Below are positions 18,001 to 21,898 of a stretch of 27,002 bases of DNA, one piece after another. The notes under the pieces are model-generated. The model was given only the letters and a program-made list of their open reading frames with translations, was not told where the DNA came from and made no database searches. The stretch's first letter is position 1, and each line of letters opens with the position of its first letter. Source of the stretch: Barthelona sp. PAP020 (lineage: Eukaryota > Metamonada: BaSk clade); contig JARQWU010000132.1 of the NCBI GenBank assembly GCA_040182905.1, positions 1-27,002 of the forward strand. The letters run 5' to 3'. The translations under genes were made by a program, and so were the position numbers.

Positions 18001-20826
18001 TTTAGACATTGCAAAAAATGGTGAGGGATCCACAACAGCTTCGGATCCAAGAAAGTTAAAAGACCCCTTCATGAGCAAATTTGTTTGAAGAATTTCACTC
18101 AAATAATTGTATTCAAAGAGTAAATACCTTTGTAGACCATCCACTATTCTATGCTTGAGATAATCAACAAAATCAATCCAACCTGGATCACCTTGACCGA
18201 TCTCCAATTGAAAGAAGAAAATATTCAACTCAACTAACAATTTTTCTGAAAATCTCATGAAGGTATCAGAAAGGGTCAAAGTGAACAATGAAATGTATAG
18301 TTGGAAATCATTTGAATGACTAAACAATTGTTCGAACAAGACAGCATTGGATTCATTATTTGCTAATCCTTGGTGATATCTCAATTTTTTCAGATGAGAA
18401 AATAGTGGAGGAATAGTTTCCAATAAATGGTCAACAGAATCTATAATAACCAGAGCAAAAGAAGATAAATTGGCAAAGGATGTAACAATTGATGACAATT
18501 TTTGAACAACTTCATGCAATGTTGGGGAAGCAGGTGTTAAATTTCTGCTAACTCGTTCTATATTAATTTTTAAATCGTCAAAATAATTACGAAACAAAAA
18601 ATGAATCTTTTGAGGAAGTTTTGCCAAACATTCATAAAATTTCTCTCTTTGTACACGCAGTTGAAATAAGTGACTAGAAATATCTTCAATTTCTCGAGTT
18701 TCTTTTGTCAAATGAAATAATTGATCAGAAGAAAGAAACGAACGAGTCAAACTTTTAGCAAATTTAAGAAAATTGATATACCAAATGTTAATATCTAAAA
18801 ATTCAAAATTTAAAACAATCTTAAATTCATTATTCATCCAATTAACAATTTGACTTTTAAAGAAATCTCTGAAAACGTCCTTATCATCATTAATTAAATG
18901 GTTTAATTCTTCTTGATAATCAACATATTGCTTTATTAAACTATCTCTGTGTTGTTGGAATTCAGCTTCATATTGTCTGATAGCAACCTTAATCTTTCGT
19001 GTTGATTGAGCAATACGTCCGGTCGATTGAATCAAATTCTCAAAGAGAAAAGTTTGTTCTGTAAAAATCCGTAACGCTCGGCCATACTTTTTAATTTCAA
19101 TGAAAAATTCAATACATTTGAATCGGTATAACAATTGATGCTTATCTTCCAAATTATCTTTGATCATTTGATGAATTTTTATTGAGTTGATATCCATATT
19201 ATTGATTGTAAAAGTTGATTCTTTAATATTTGTTTGATTTGTATAAATATCCAGCAGTTCATTAACGCTTTGCCAATACAAATCAAAAAAATCATCAATA
19301 TCATCAGACATAGCATCAAATTTCAATATATCTCCCAAAAACATACCAACAGTACAAATTTTCACATCGACATTACGACAATGCTTTAAACTGTCCAGAG
19401 TTAATTTGACATAATGTGGATACTGTCTGTTGATAAATTTCCCAAAATCTCGAATCTTTATGTATTTTTTTTGTTTCCATTTTGAAAATAATTTGGATAT
19501 AAACCTTGTTTGTGTTTTTATCAAGAGAAATGTTGAATCACTCTTTAATTTTGAAAACAAAGGATTTATAATACTTGTAATGAAAATGGGTGTTGCTAGA
19601 TTAATCATCAAAGCAATCAATGACAATTTGGAAGAAATATCAATGATAGAAACAATATATTCCAAGTATATTTGAATCTTTTTGCTAATTTTAACAGAAT
19701 ATTTCTTCCAAATGATTTTATTCTCCTCTTTAATCAAAAAATTTTCAAATTCCTCAAATATTCCAATAATATGACTCAAATTTAAACTTATTCGTTTCCA
19801 AACGTTTAAATTTATTTCAACAATAGATATAAACTCATGCCAGAATCTAGTAGGAGAACTAATACCTGCTAGATCATGAAATTTACTCAAAGTACCTTCC
19901 ACTTCCTTGTAAAAAAGTTGACATAATTTCTCAAAACAAATTTCAAAAAACTCAGCAAAATTAAACTGATTTACACAAGAAAACTTTTTTAAACTTAACA
20001 TCATCAGAGATAAGATCCTATGACAATTGTTTTTTGATATCAAACTATCAGAAACATTTGTTTCTAACTGTTTAAAATAGTCTGAAGTTTTTTTAAGAAA
20101 ATAATTAATCTGGATACATTGTCTATTCAAAAGTTCAAACCTATCAAATATTAAGATGGCTTTAGAAGAATCTTGGGATGGATTCAAAACAAACTTTCCA
20201 TCTTTTTCATATTCTTGTCTGATTTCAGTTCTGCGATGACAAAAAACCGATAACCTCTTTTCGAAATCTTGCCAAAACTTTGTGAAATTTTCAAAAGATT
20301 TCAAAACAGGATTATATTTTAAAACATAATCAAAATAATGTACGAAATGTTTTAATTCATCATTCTTAGATGTATAGATTAAATCGATCAAAGGAAATAT
20401 TGGAGAAAACATTTGGTCATTTTCATTTGAACTGGCAATAAAGAGATTATTAAAATTTTTATATTTATAATCCTTTTCAATCAAATTAAACAAAGGCACC
20501 AACATTTCAAACACAAATGGATTAATAATGGAAAAATTAGGCAAAAATGTATAATATAAATCATTGGTATTAGTATTATTTATGGTAGTTGTTACAATTT
20601 TATTGGTATATGGTTCGGTAATCTTATAGAAAACTAATAAAGAAGAATTTTCTTTGGTCCTAAAAAAATTAAACCCCGTTTTAACTATATATTCTTCATT
20701 TAATTCAAAAAATATTTTTCTATAAGTTCTATTATGCAAAAAAATTTCAATAACATCAAAATAATCATCCAAATTCAAACAATTTGAATTACAACACAAA
20801 GATACTATTTTTTCTACATAATTCAT
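4039..20826 (-). CDS. Giant non-canonical dynein heavy chain (pseudo-dynein, DNHD1-like?)
   Basis: An uninterrupted 5,595-residue frame (about 0.65 MDa) beginning with ATG at 20826; active heavy chains are usually 4,000 to 4,700. The dynein order is readable by eye: DHC_N1 tail motif with FDRF at 227-230; Ser/Asn-rich insert about 955-1025; coiled coil about 1676-1745; two IQ motifs at 1753-1802; linker end with KYPRLGLLDD near 2062-2071 (usual FPRFYFLSDD); AAA1 to AAA4 from about 2455 to 3560; stalk about 3798-4078; acidic insert about 4205-4525; AAA5 about 4550-4665; AAA6 and C-terminal domain from about 4938. The P-loop lysine is missing from AAA1, AAA2 and AAA4, and AAA3 lacks the P-loop segment altogether, so ATP-driven motility looks impossible. 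The product is more likely a microtubule or axonemal scaffold. DNHD1 of animals is the nearest named protein I can suggest; orthology is untested. The frame is open throughout, so it is not a pseudogene. Confidence 0.9.
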   Translation of the reverse strand: MNYVEKIVSLCCNSNCLNLDDYFDVIEIFLHNRTYRKIFFELNEEYIVKTGFNFFRTKENSSLLVFYKITEPYTNKIVTTTINNTNTNDLYYTFLPNFSIINPFVFEMLVPLFNLIEKDYKYKNFNNLFIASSNENDQMFSPIFPLIDLIYTSKNDELKHFVHYFDYVLKYNPVLKSFENFTKFWQDFEKRLSVFCHRRTEIRQEYEKDGKFVLNPSQDSSKAILIFDRFELLNRQCIQINYFLKKTSDYFKQLETNVSDSLISKNNCHRILSLMMLSLKKFSCVNQFNFAEFFEICFEKLCQLFYKEVEGTLSKFHDLAGISSPTRFWHEFISIVEINLNVWKRISLNLSHIIGIFEEFENFLIKEENKIIWKKYSVKISKKIQIYLEYIVSIIDISSKLSLIALMINLATPIFITSIINPLFSKLKSDSTFLLIKTQTRFISKLFSKWKQKKYIKIRDFGKFINRQYPHYVKLTLDSLKHCRNVDVKICTVGMFLGDILKFDAMSDDIDDFFDLYWQSVNELLDIYTNQTNIKESTFTINNMDINSIKIHQMIKDNLEDKHQLLYRFKCIEFFIEIKKYGRALRIFTEQTFLFENLIQSTGRIAQSTRKIKVAIRQYEAEFQQHRDSLIKQYVDYQEELNHLINDDKDVFRDFFKSQIVNWMNNEFKIVLNFEFLDINIWYINFLKFAKSLTRSFLSSDQLFHLTKETREIEDISSHLFQLRVQREKFYECLAKLPQKIHFLFRNYFDDLKINIERVSRNLTPASPTLHEVVQKLSSIVTSFANLSSFALVIIDSVDHLLETIPPLFSHLKKLRYHQGLANNESNAVLFEQLFSHSNDFQLYISLFTLTLSDTFMRFSEKLLVELNIFFFQLEIGQGDPGWIDFVDYLKHRIVDGLQRYLLFEYNYLSEILQTNLLMKGSFNFLGSEAVVDPSPFFAMSKRGKIEIKLSKQFGKYSSGSNSSANHSNATSNSVLHNDSLHSRSDVNSDASSTSRSKQDRNSSSNNSKISLNGKKKSLIMNSLTTTELFKEKSRISSKGRSLRTSIVIVNDSSIETEKFTLKFIIQSIFDDVTRAFNDLLLPKAEYVNTSMTESHLKSPRSSSVKTAQQLNKAVNLAGNVDIDHDEMQSFKFSASQIIRKSMYGLKGSKHTTSSVILSNPSFGVINQRISNAFNNCNDFVIKKIHDLRTKIIPYEKTSIFQNQHLFSLMLPVFEIKNKFDENLKVSDPKFQIFDFEFYNMDRINECLDGFTKETKLVMTFEEIFNSINEYEQLGFVLYDFTQFRSNLNYRLQYCINLVNELIIMNVEQMKVPLLNFLKQRKYLNKPKKMYLHKILPYIHIMEELKPLLNELKNVLMKFSKKLDKIKFERCLKEINIFQESLANQMNSTQANISKFIKNNEYRTQIQIDCRKKQTEIINKTLNLNQKIDKMNFQFSSIQKIYDNELYISNLIVLAKECFFELNLIENDFNKNLRDRKLFKMISNSSDLTNIQDCKRKMQELDDLLKLIQSANHFLTQNNNVNIDLIDYGFVLSLFIDFKHYVNNLKVFENYENFMKYFVELNEIFNILKQINDFARDSSFWVDLSLDFSIEQDFFSLNDGITLLSNKRKNEMTVFLINKHIEFQKLGLRLENIERVIMSTKLTNQNFPFNLVKNSSIFRFYENIAYQAYLKNKELEVTKQKETVKETTEQLELRLFVSSLQREIRYVEEKMKDFELKKNLKDKQMLKKQLRMSQQKSTQFWKDPSKKDVCIYIQRLCRGILLRYRVKYEKYLLKVYDERKLQTLGNEHVINLQRHWRAYLTRNETIPAILNEITKNSSQNSQLGFDLGMDKSHPNRLSDKQSLSSFSYGGDNSYLLKMDDEFKFNGIMNHNVFEEFSLFSSFIEQHDLSLNRYELGLDFFFKKQSYKMEECDDVPIIKKLLECKLELYDILNQNEELWETVDTLIDHITQLRKLYCSIFCLGLIFDFSIVLFHLIDRYRGGNPNSNENVSTISNKITESDEIYERIFDKQKEFHEIFRMNNIQFSQNLLRLKDSMVFDKLYSTTVPNFCRLFNIFKSLIVQKYPRLGLLDDTKLMFTVFHFFRFEYSDLLKINITDFNSVGNGYQSKEYFETRLINNFVHNIFPSINNIIINDGFINTALSFEAYNFNLIMDLYFDENSFRMSSKSLLSGISSFKDQQNLIFEHVNFATPINLNELTDIVDLCKAIECVLTQETKLVNANLIKIETLFFESYDIQELLKSIFKLRINDASRLLNNIIIKLKPLIDNEDEYACLIYRIFIVLCAFKAKNKSIKSNNVFIDQLCNVLFPIMTEYHLFAFKDYLYFKNLANTSYSTSHMTKKNVPEDIDFENLNIDEIEEFDDEDDEEEEFNSGSFDFGNELVLKYQNFLTNEQFYNYEAKCFKRQEITVDFYKNTANMYGISDFELGFNPFSYKSGILTGVYITRHHQIIGTLMEDGLVPVLLGDCRTHQLSTVTGLCNVIKYEFLTFSLPMLEVEFHQSFDIVLDTLIQAILDSFTLLFLRDVDGLSSKQQLDLLSTLKKYPSAKVILSSEVKIDLLYSISHEVYLVLSDHVVPGYHISLALSNSYDIDLSLALSHALAKSNIYFLGLSETQQELFLLNDSIVQTQIAMLMSFVQSSSFVKSFAKYGKNIAYTDICMELLKLTESIISYLSPLSTFNPNFFSMPIDERVSLLPIPGKKLIKPTKTFDMIQQHEFLSDKNLSALNIVEEDLYDTITLLLTGLNYKNNEILIRYRSEGAVYWSDLISKIFETYVKSFKGYKNTNTIVVSHSLRFEDFIESYQSIDSLNAFGFQMVQEVVSKMELIKVTEETNVIIAPLCHCIVFPTTLNIIMIKSIVDKICRVINVMLYNKFSAKIASFEVKPHILYYVNENVQTDVDLMEYDIKTHNTIPTADILRTLDFSFTLMFKTDLMNLNRIFCTKKIQNHLIYWKSRLNLEDLKELIWIINDSYEFLLKLGSNNYVCTQMKIFNGISCTLEVFFEFFSLYSQHYQNDTKIEIFLSIIILVFEIGIVCINKDPIKVGYINYLNDNILMKKCPQFHSLVDLELLKACQTKILSMNNGLVERNYKNYWQLLGCCIDLNLIDKPVYFDLDRSVNFSNLNDYMKEVTNMIENDEIFESYSFILTPVDTVDSIFEKLVDFMPVQKNNHIFPKKNKKLIISVDNSLVFGKELFQFFINIARSEPIAIKNQRYTFKNCFVVFVVNFFAINQNYIHIDWTKGLFDASSVILYPYPEYRNLDLEKILANLDNYDVFWKNNFDYTKMVYTCVNDIFNTLISNFPRSIIDSSIYFNINDRNYILKIMYKLKPNEKNPLISILMFLRCFLQIYTHIRTRSPDNRRFIVETLDVFIKQTDQTVSFDWLNQIERMTFIHQYSAEKVSGKSSTNELIRKNVSMGPFVLVKKIAILKRRLLRLFHYENFLNIGVSFSFIQYLMFYHICVEIGGFTMIQEVLSDVEMFIQKNVLPSLISPEDNILCLRFKVRSKFEEMKKELIRMITHCLNNGKCLAILPYEFFLNLEKNKEISESFVQLLFFDQIENPFWSEKSLKGFWLLLKKICGENLEDFKKKYIFHAYESEDIDTDVAMARFALDLLKNRLTVSIISHPKYLNNFVHIEKLLPLSITGISVTRLFDEEKNSIHYISDMLLYRQVLLDEIINEQTNPTFMGVDLKVFDGKIPEFDELERDSICFHLANTMNLITTYYSSISVKIDKNHSAINDLQEKLQENIGSWNEPCIPLICRFIDTFLMTYLILSRLPLIEYKTLSDCCKVIDKFFEKNERSIGDLGMKKNLLSSEISSSNDCIRLLGQETIRYKESAKQLKDLEVQLEKQKELIDNINLEVEDYEKKILPLRNNLSIIYEKLSALNHPPTDEFEEKLHADIILVRKMNTISQIYLPIVKIFLMLSENVSKLPTNLDISRKFKRCSTNLSIFFSILNSINIQTLNGSTIDAVGYILPEIRNIRGNLLFELLYQYCELIFKNFKRQIPLDLSKSQQRKCQMDFDNVQNKFNNAQHKLTDIEKKRKSLEKKLKNSMKTIVRLQDSIGKIEKSAELAQQCLKELTILNGQWQDNLAMVAIDIENKTSITSGGMNFHNQMHSQSQSQSQINSQTSSRTDLYSVVNKNENQTLSPVVMSIIIAFFFEIYPRFDFQAKEEIFTAMINDLVDRRLIAEFYQTDKNRIKDLIQGTCKKIFDFDMPTCYKMKVPNASEMKEMFTLNDNDTLNEDIASDSFASISDDVSTDSSSSGNIKKARSEKKEKFVDFMAVDLKDLVQINEIMEEDENEHSLVVSRSNSPKHLMVQFSEDNDVASQQFANIENLTSLFNEDLISSTEQSKEDIINSLKSMSGSAYGKDEFKFEDNESNRDRQSNQSKNDDVESEITSIVEPLIYSNNMADEEEFEIIRTKLPIDESDRSEIDSVYDNDLGYTTQMQFINDTSSIHSCESENEIFVDNNFADESNKYKDTDMHGFSNVEDGTAPVLDNEITKTQLDFDDARCFDIIEREFKGVIGTIIKCVDYDVLSTALIPMNSIENIVSKSFLLPTMKSFIVFDPLQLCYSFLKNYYSSLKIYSIYIYDLKQKVLSCIKNGNSIYFTDYDPKFSLPIWFSSLLKNLSNHDTHCTIDGQTYVLQKKFKIFVSIVNPLINPYFNDPILSHVRYVDFTFNYNEVESYSVIYGAKKRSKSEYKLLKMFIGMKEYYEKLEIEKEQKIVSLIVERLNFTAINSELVDNILKFFSELNEIRHSITIIDWIVNNLNERFNKQIFGKELILASALAMCELTYRLNDGSIALSLDSLNDLFIHKNENNNLQELNTVDNSDYIIEMCKLLTDAVSHIVNCVDVLNRHSVGLVFLKHLKIIKSNQIAAFSSICSGDIIELDQLIEFLSEDSLNILKNFIEKNVDKDNALFDWIDSDRPFLTINETFNCQNLTQTFDMILILITFKNDLLVDALDFFLKPLLPKTCLGPFSQDFDVIYSDDTSGILLTQYPDAKIIIIPFVMEKQIPQQTVFLDMTKVYTKKQLKSFGNFLAVRHAEFFNIEILFLVSQLQKFQHLFIITDSLDIFNLSSSIKKMATIPSNAVSIMPDFCPILQETFCIKSFFDQLMTATIFASPNFSGRVCLGIGILHSSLNVVLSTIGYPPVSDIVVTRCMSYVMTHFTQEELAKLPLKDILFDLTAKIYPWVVPSGKSLVFVQNVFNMVIGNKYFLNNSDCLAVPTPELTLAEVGEYLRQNNKQALITTNKIQLMLGINGLSQQALEMINLKTTKIFRNLNIEQFGLSNKLQEKLKMDLLNQITMNIRSLSFDTIDYKTIFAENLKTNVSLLIKYIYNEMVTSCLIKKWFLEELYKLREILTGKLNGLNAFAEVLVLPSKRVPPRYLRLYDPKLFFAEFTPPKLNSGNTRIMIEHDVNVFVDSLRNHCLLFVGLYKEIVKELELNENSKVVSKILKLFKLSNIAINTCSYPNVLLLALATTNTSINLNESCVVFSRTNKLMQDESHEYVTRISNLELSYSQINDSNHLVFNFSKRVKFDDLFLFVLDIKNPIVQQNCVAVPMKNGANLSLLKTYLYDLHFDMTDDEKGFVCLQPVQFK
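6832..7179 (-). other. AAA5 module, fold well kept
   Basis: MKSFIVFDPLQLCYSFL (D4561) matches the conserved RWPLMIDPQxQAxxWI strand and helix of AAA5. KVLSCIKNGNSIYFTDYD then follows RTLENAIRFGTPVLIENV, and FKIFVSIVNPLINPYF follows FRLYLTTKLPNPHYPP. AAA5 does not bind ATP in active dyneins either, so its conservation fits a structural role. Confidence 0.75.
7252..8214 (-). other. Acidic Ser/Asn-rich insert of about 320 residues
   Basis: Residues about 4205-4525 are rich in Asp, Glu, Ser and Asn with few hydrophobic runs, and interrupt the region between stalk and AAA5. It holds a DSSSSGN run, a basic patch (KKARSEKKEK) and many acidic-serine sites suited to casein kinase 2. Canonical dyneins have only a short helical linker here. 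It is probably disordered. Confidence 0.75.
8475..8498 (-). repeat. TTTGAC hexamer x4, coding for Ser-Gln repeats
   Basis: Four exact tandem copies of a 6-base unit encode SQSQSQSQ just after the second stalk helix, inside the dynein-like gene. The unit keeps the reading frame, so copy-number change would be tolerated. It lies in a low-complexity loop. Confidence 0.9.
8593..9435 (-). other. Dynein stalk and putative microtubule-binding domain
   Basis: A coiled coil (about 3798-3877) ends in LSALNHPPTDEF, matching the dynein stalk signature ELKSFxxPPxxV with P3881-P3882. About 115 mainly helical residues follow, then a second, basic coiled coil (about 4003-4078). This is the length and order of an active stalk with its microtubule-binding tip. 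It is retained although the ATPase sites are lost, so microtubule binding may remain. Confidence 0.75.
10147..10539 (-). other. AAA4 module with fossil P-loop
   Basis: GVSFSFIQ (3439-3446) lies where AAA4 reads GVGGSGRQ or GVGGSGKQ. Gly1, Val2, Ser5 and Gln8 are kept, but the other glycines are Ser or Phe and the basic residue is Ile3445. The following helix and strand (YLMFYHICVEIGG) keep the family pattern. The module directly precedes the stalk, as in true dyneins. Confidence 0.7.
11107..11421 (-). other. AAA3 module lacking its P-loop segment
   Basis: TPVDTV (3142-3147) matches the conserved VPTVDTVR entry to AAA3, and KKLIISVDNSL (D3179) matches its Walker B strand KKLVVFVDDLN, followed by FKNCFVVFVVNFF for the next strand. 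The two landmarks are only 34 residues apart, against about 90 in active chains as I remember them. The P-loop and the helix after it are therefore deleted, not just mutated. Confidence 0.75.
12277..12609 (-). other. AAA2-like module with degenerate Walker A
   Basis: EILIRYRSEGAVYW (2746-2759) lies where active AAA2 has VMLVGPTGSGKST. The flanking strand is kept, but the lysine position is Ala2756 and only one glycine remains. A later segment, NVIIAPLCHCIVFPTTLN, sits where the WIVFDGxVDPxWxENLN strand is expected. This is the least certain of the four AAA assignments. Confidence 0.55.
12907..13464 (-). other. AAA1-like module with degenerate Walker A and B
   Basis: At the P-loop position the protein reads GDCRTHQL (2462-2469) where active AAA1 has GPAGTGKT: the lysine is Gln2468 and two of three glycines are lost. 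The Walker B site reads LRDVDG (about 2519-2524) in place of FDEFNR, so the catalytic glutamate is also gone. Downstream ILSSEV...LSDHVVPGYHISLAL follows the spacing of the FITMNP...FRPVAMMVPDYALIAEI segment, which supports the alignment. AAA1 is the essential ATPase site of dynein. Confidence 0.7.
13705..13800 (-). other. Acidic run before AAA1
   Basis: Residues about 2343-2374 are almost all Asp, Glu and Asn (EEFDDEDDEEEEF). The run is inserted between the linker end and the AAA1 core. It is probably disordered and may be a docking segment. Confidence 0.75.
15421..15570 (-). other. Two perfect IQ motifs
   Basis: The first is I1753-Q1754-xxx-R1758-G1759-xxx-R1763 and the second L1792-Q1793-xxx-R1797-A1798-xxx-R1802. 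Both fit the complete consensus [IVL]QxxxR[GA]xxxR, preceded by a basic coiled coil. IQ motifs bind calmodulin, centrin or similar EF-hand light chains. An IQ-bound light chain is known in the tail of an algal outer-arm heavy chain, but tandem IQs close to the linker are not usual. Confidence 0.85.
17752..17964 (-). other. Ser/Asn-rich low-complexity insert in the tail
   Basis: Residues about 955-1025 are dominated by Ser and Asn (for example KYSSGSNSSANHSNATSNS) and end in a Lys cluster. This is probably a disordered, phosphorylatable loop in the tail. Nothing like it belongs to the core dynein fold. Confidence 0.7.
20137..20160 (-). other. DHC_N1 tail motif of the dynein-like protein
   Basis: Around residues 222-232 the protein reads AILIFDRFELL, followed by helix ending in YFKQLE. 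This matches the end of the DHC_N1 domain in dynein tails (IFxRFDxFxxR...FxxLE), where tails pair and bind intermediate chains. It lies nearer the N-terminus than in typical heavy chains, so the tail in front of it is shortened. Confidence 0.6.
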
Positions 20827-20989
20827 TTCTTTTTTGGTTTAATAAAACTCTTTGTGTCAAAAAGAATTATGGTTTCTTTTCTTTTTTTCTTTCTTTTTTG
20901 GGAACCAATTCATTATAGTTCAATCCTTTTGAATCATTATAAATTTAATTTTTTCTTTGTTTCAAACAGACTTCCTTTTTTCTTTTAAT
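20827..20989. promoter_or_regulatory. Divergent intergenic region, candidate bidirectional promoter
   Basis: A 163-base gap lies between the giant gene's start (20826, minus) and the YjbQ-family start (20990, plus). It is strongly T-rich on the plus strand (long C/T tracts at about 20871-20900). TTTGTTTCAAAC at 20956-20967 is shared with 894-905. I see no obvious TATA box. Confidence 0.4.
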
Positions 20990-21406
20990 ATGTTTCAACA
21001 AATTGAATTTTCTTTATCTCCACATGGAAAAGGGGTGTATGATATTACTGATGAAATATATGCAAAGATTAGTGCAATAATTAAAGATAGTCCTTGTGGA
21101 TTGATCCATATTTTTATGAAGCACACCTCAGCTGGGCTTACCATCAATGAAAATTTCGATAGTGATGTAAAATTAGATTTAAACGATGAATTAGATCGGT
21201 TGGCCCCATTTACAAACAAGTTAAGACATTCTGATGAAGGTGTTGATGATATGCCTGCACATTTGAAATCTTCAATAGTTGGTTGTGATCTTACAATTCC
21301 TATTCGCAATGGCAGATTAGGCCTTGGAACTTGGCAAGGTATTCACCTAGTTGAATGTAGACAACATGTTCATCGTAGAACTCTAATAATCACAATAAAC
21401 ACTTGA
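20990..21406 (+). CDS. YjbQ/UPF0047 family protein
   Basis: A 138-residue protein filling the whole YjbQ/UPF0047 domain. The open frame extends to a TTG at 20957, but the ATG at 20990 gives the family's normal length and N-terminus. The conserved motifs are all present: HTSAGLTINE (H45, E54), PAHLKSSIVG (H91), the IPIRNGRLGLGTWQGIHLVE signature (G113-T-W-Q116, E122) and a C-terminal HRR. The histidines and glutamates form the conserved pocket of the fold. E. coli YjbQ can show weak thiamine-phosphate synthase activity, but the physiological role is unsettled, so no function is assigned. No targeting signal is visible, so it is probably cytosolic. The family is mainly bacterial and archaeal with scattered eukaryotic members, so old transfer from bacteria is possible. 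It diverges from the giant dynein-like gene. Confidence 0.93.
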   Translation: MFQQIEFSLSPHGKGVYDITDEIYAKISAIIKDSPCGLIHIFMKHTSAGLTINENFDSDVKLDLNDELDRLAPFTNKLRHSDEGVDDMPAHLKSSIVGCDLTIPIRNGRLGLGTWQGIHLVECRQHVHRRTLIITINT

Positions 21407-21898
21407 TTATCAAAAAGATGAACATTTTTGTGTAGATAAACAGTGTTTTAACGTAAATAATATGTTTTAATGTTATATCTGATGTTAAACCAAAGAAAAC
21501 TGTTTCTTGCACCTGCTATAAATTGAAGAATTTTTGTTTTTCATTCATGAAAATATTTTTTAGAACTCTGGTACCTTTATTCTAGGTGTTTTAGTTGGAA
21601 AAAGAATGAAGATTTTTATCTTTATTAGTTGTTGTTGATGTTCAATACTTTGATTGGCAAATCCTGAAAAGACACCAAAAAACTGTGCAAGATTTGTAAA
21701 AATCAATTAATATCACCCATGTGCCTTTTGTATGCATAAAAACCAGTTAATTATCTAATTTGGTTGTCTGACTCACGATAAGGGAGTAAAAATTAATCTT
21801 TAACAACACAAACAACAGTTTTATCCCCCAAATTAGGAAAAGAAAAACTGTTGAAGCATTGAATTCAGTTTCTGGAAAGAATTTTTCGACAATATGAC
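21407..21898. other. Intergenic region upstream of the WD40 gene, 492 bases
   Basis: This stretch holds the 3' region of the YjbQ-family gene and the promoter of the WD40 gene. I see an inverted repeat (21813-21853) and one overlapping upstream ATG (21894). No tRNA or open frame of note is present. Confidence 0.6.
21813..21853. promoter_or_regulatory. Perfect 10-bp inverted repeat 5' of the WD40 gene
   Basis: CAACAGTTTT at 21813-21822 is the exact reverse complement of 21844-21853, with a 21-base spacer that includes CCCCC. It ends 45 bases before the start codon. It may be a dimeric protein-binding site or an mRNA hairpin. Confidence 0.5.

Noticed and set aside
21480-21690. Possible C/D-box snoRNA (TGATGT and CTGA boxes)
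   Set aside because: The boxes are imperfect, no terminal stem brings them together and no guide match could be tested.
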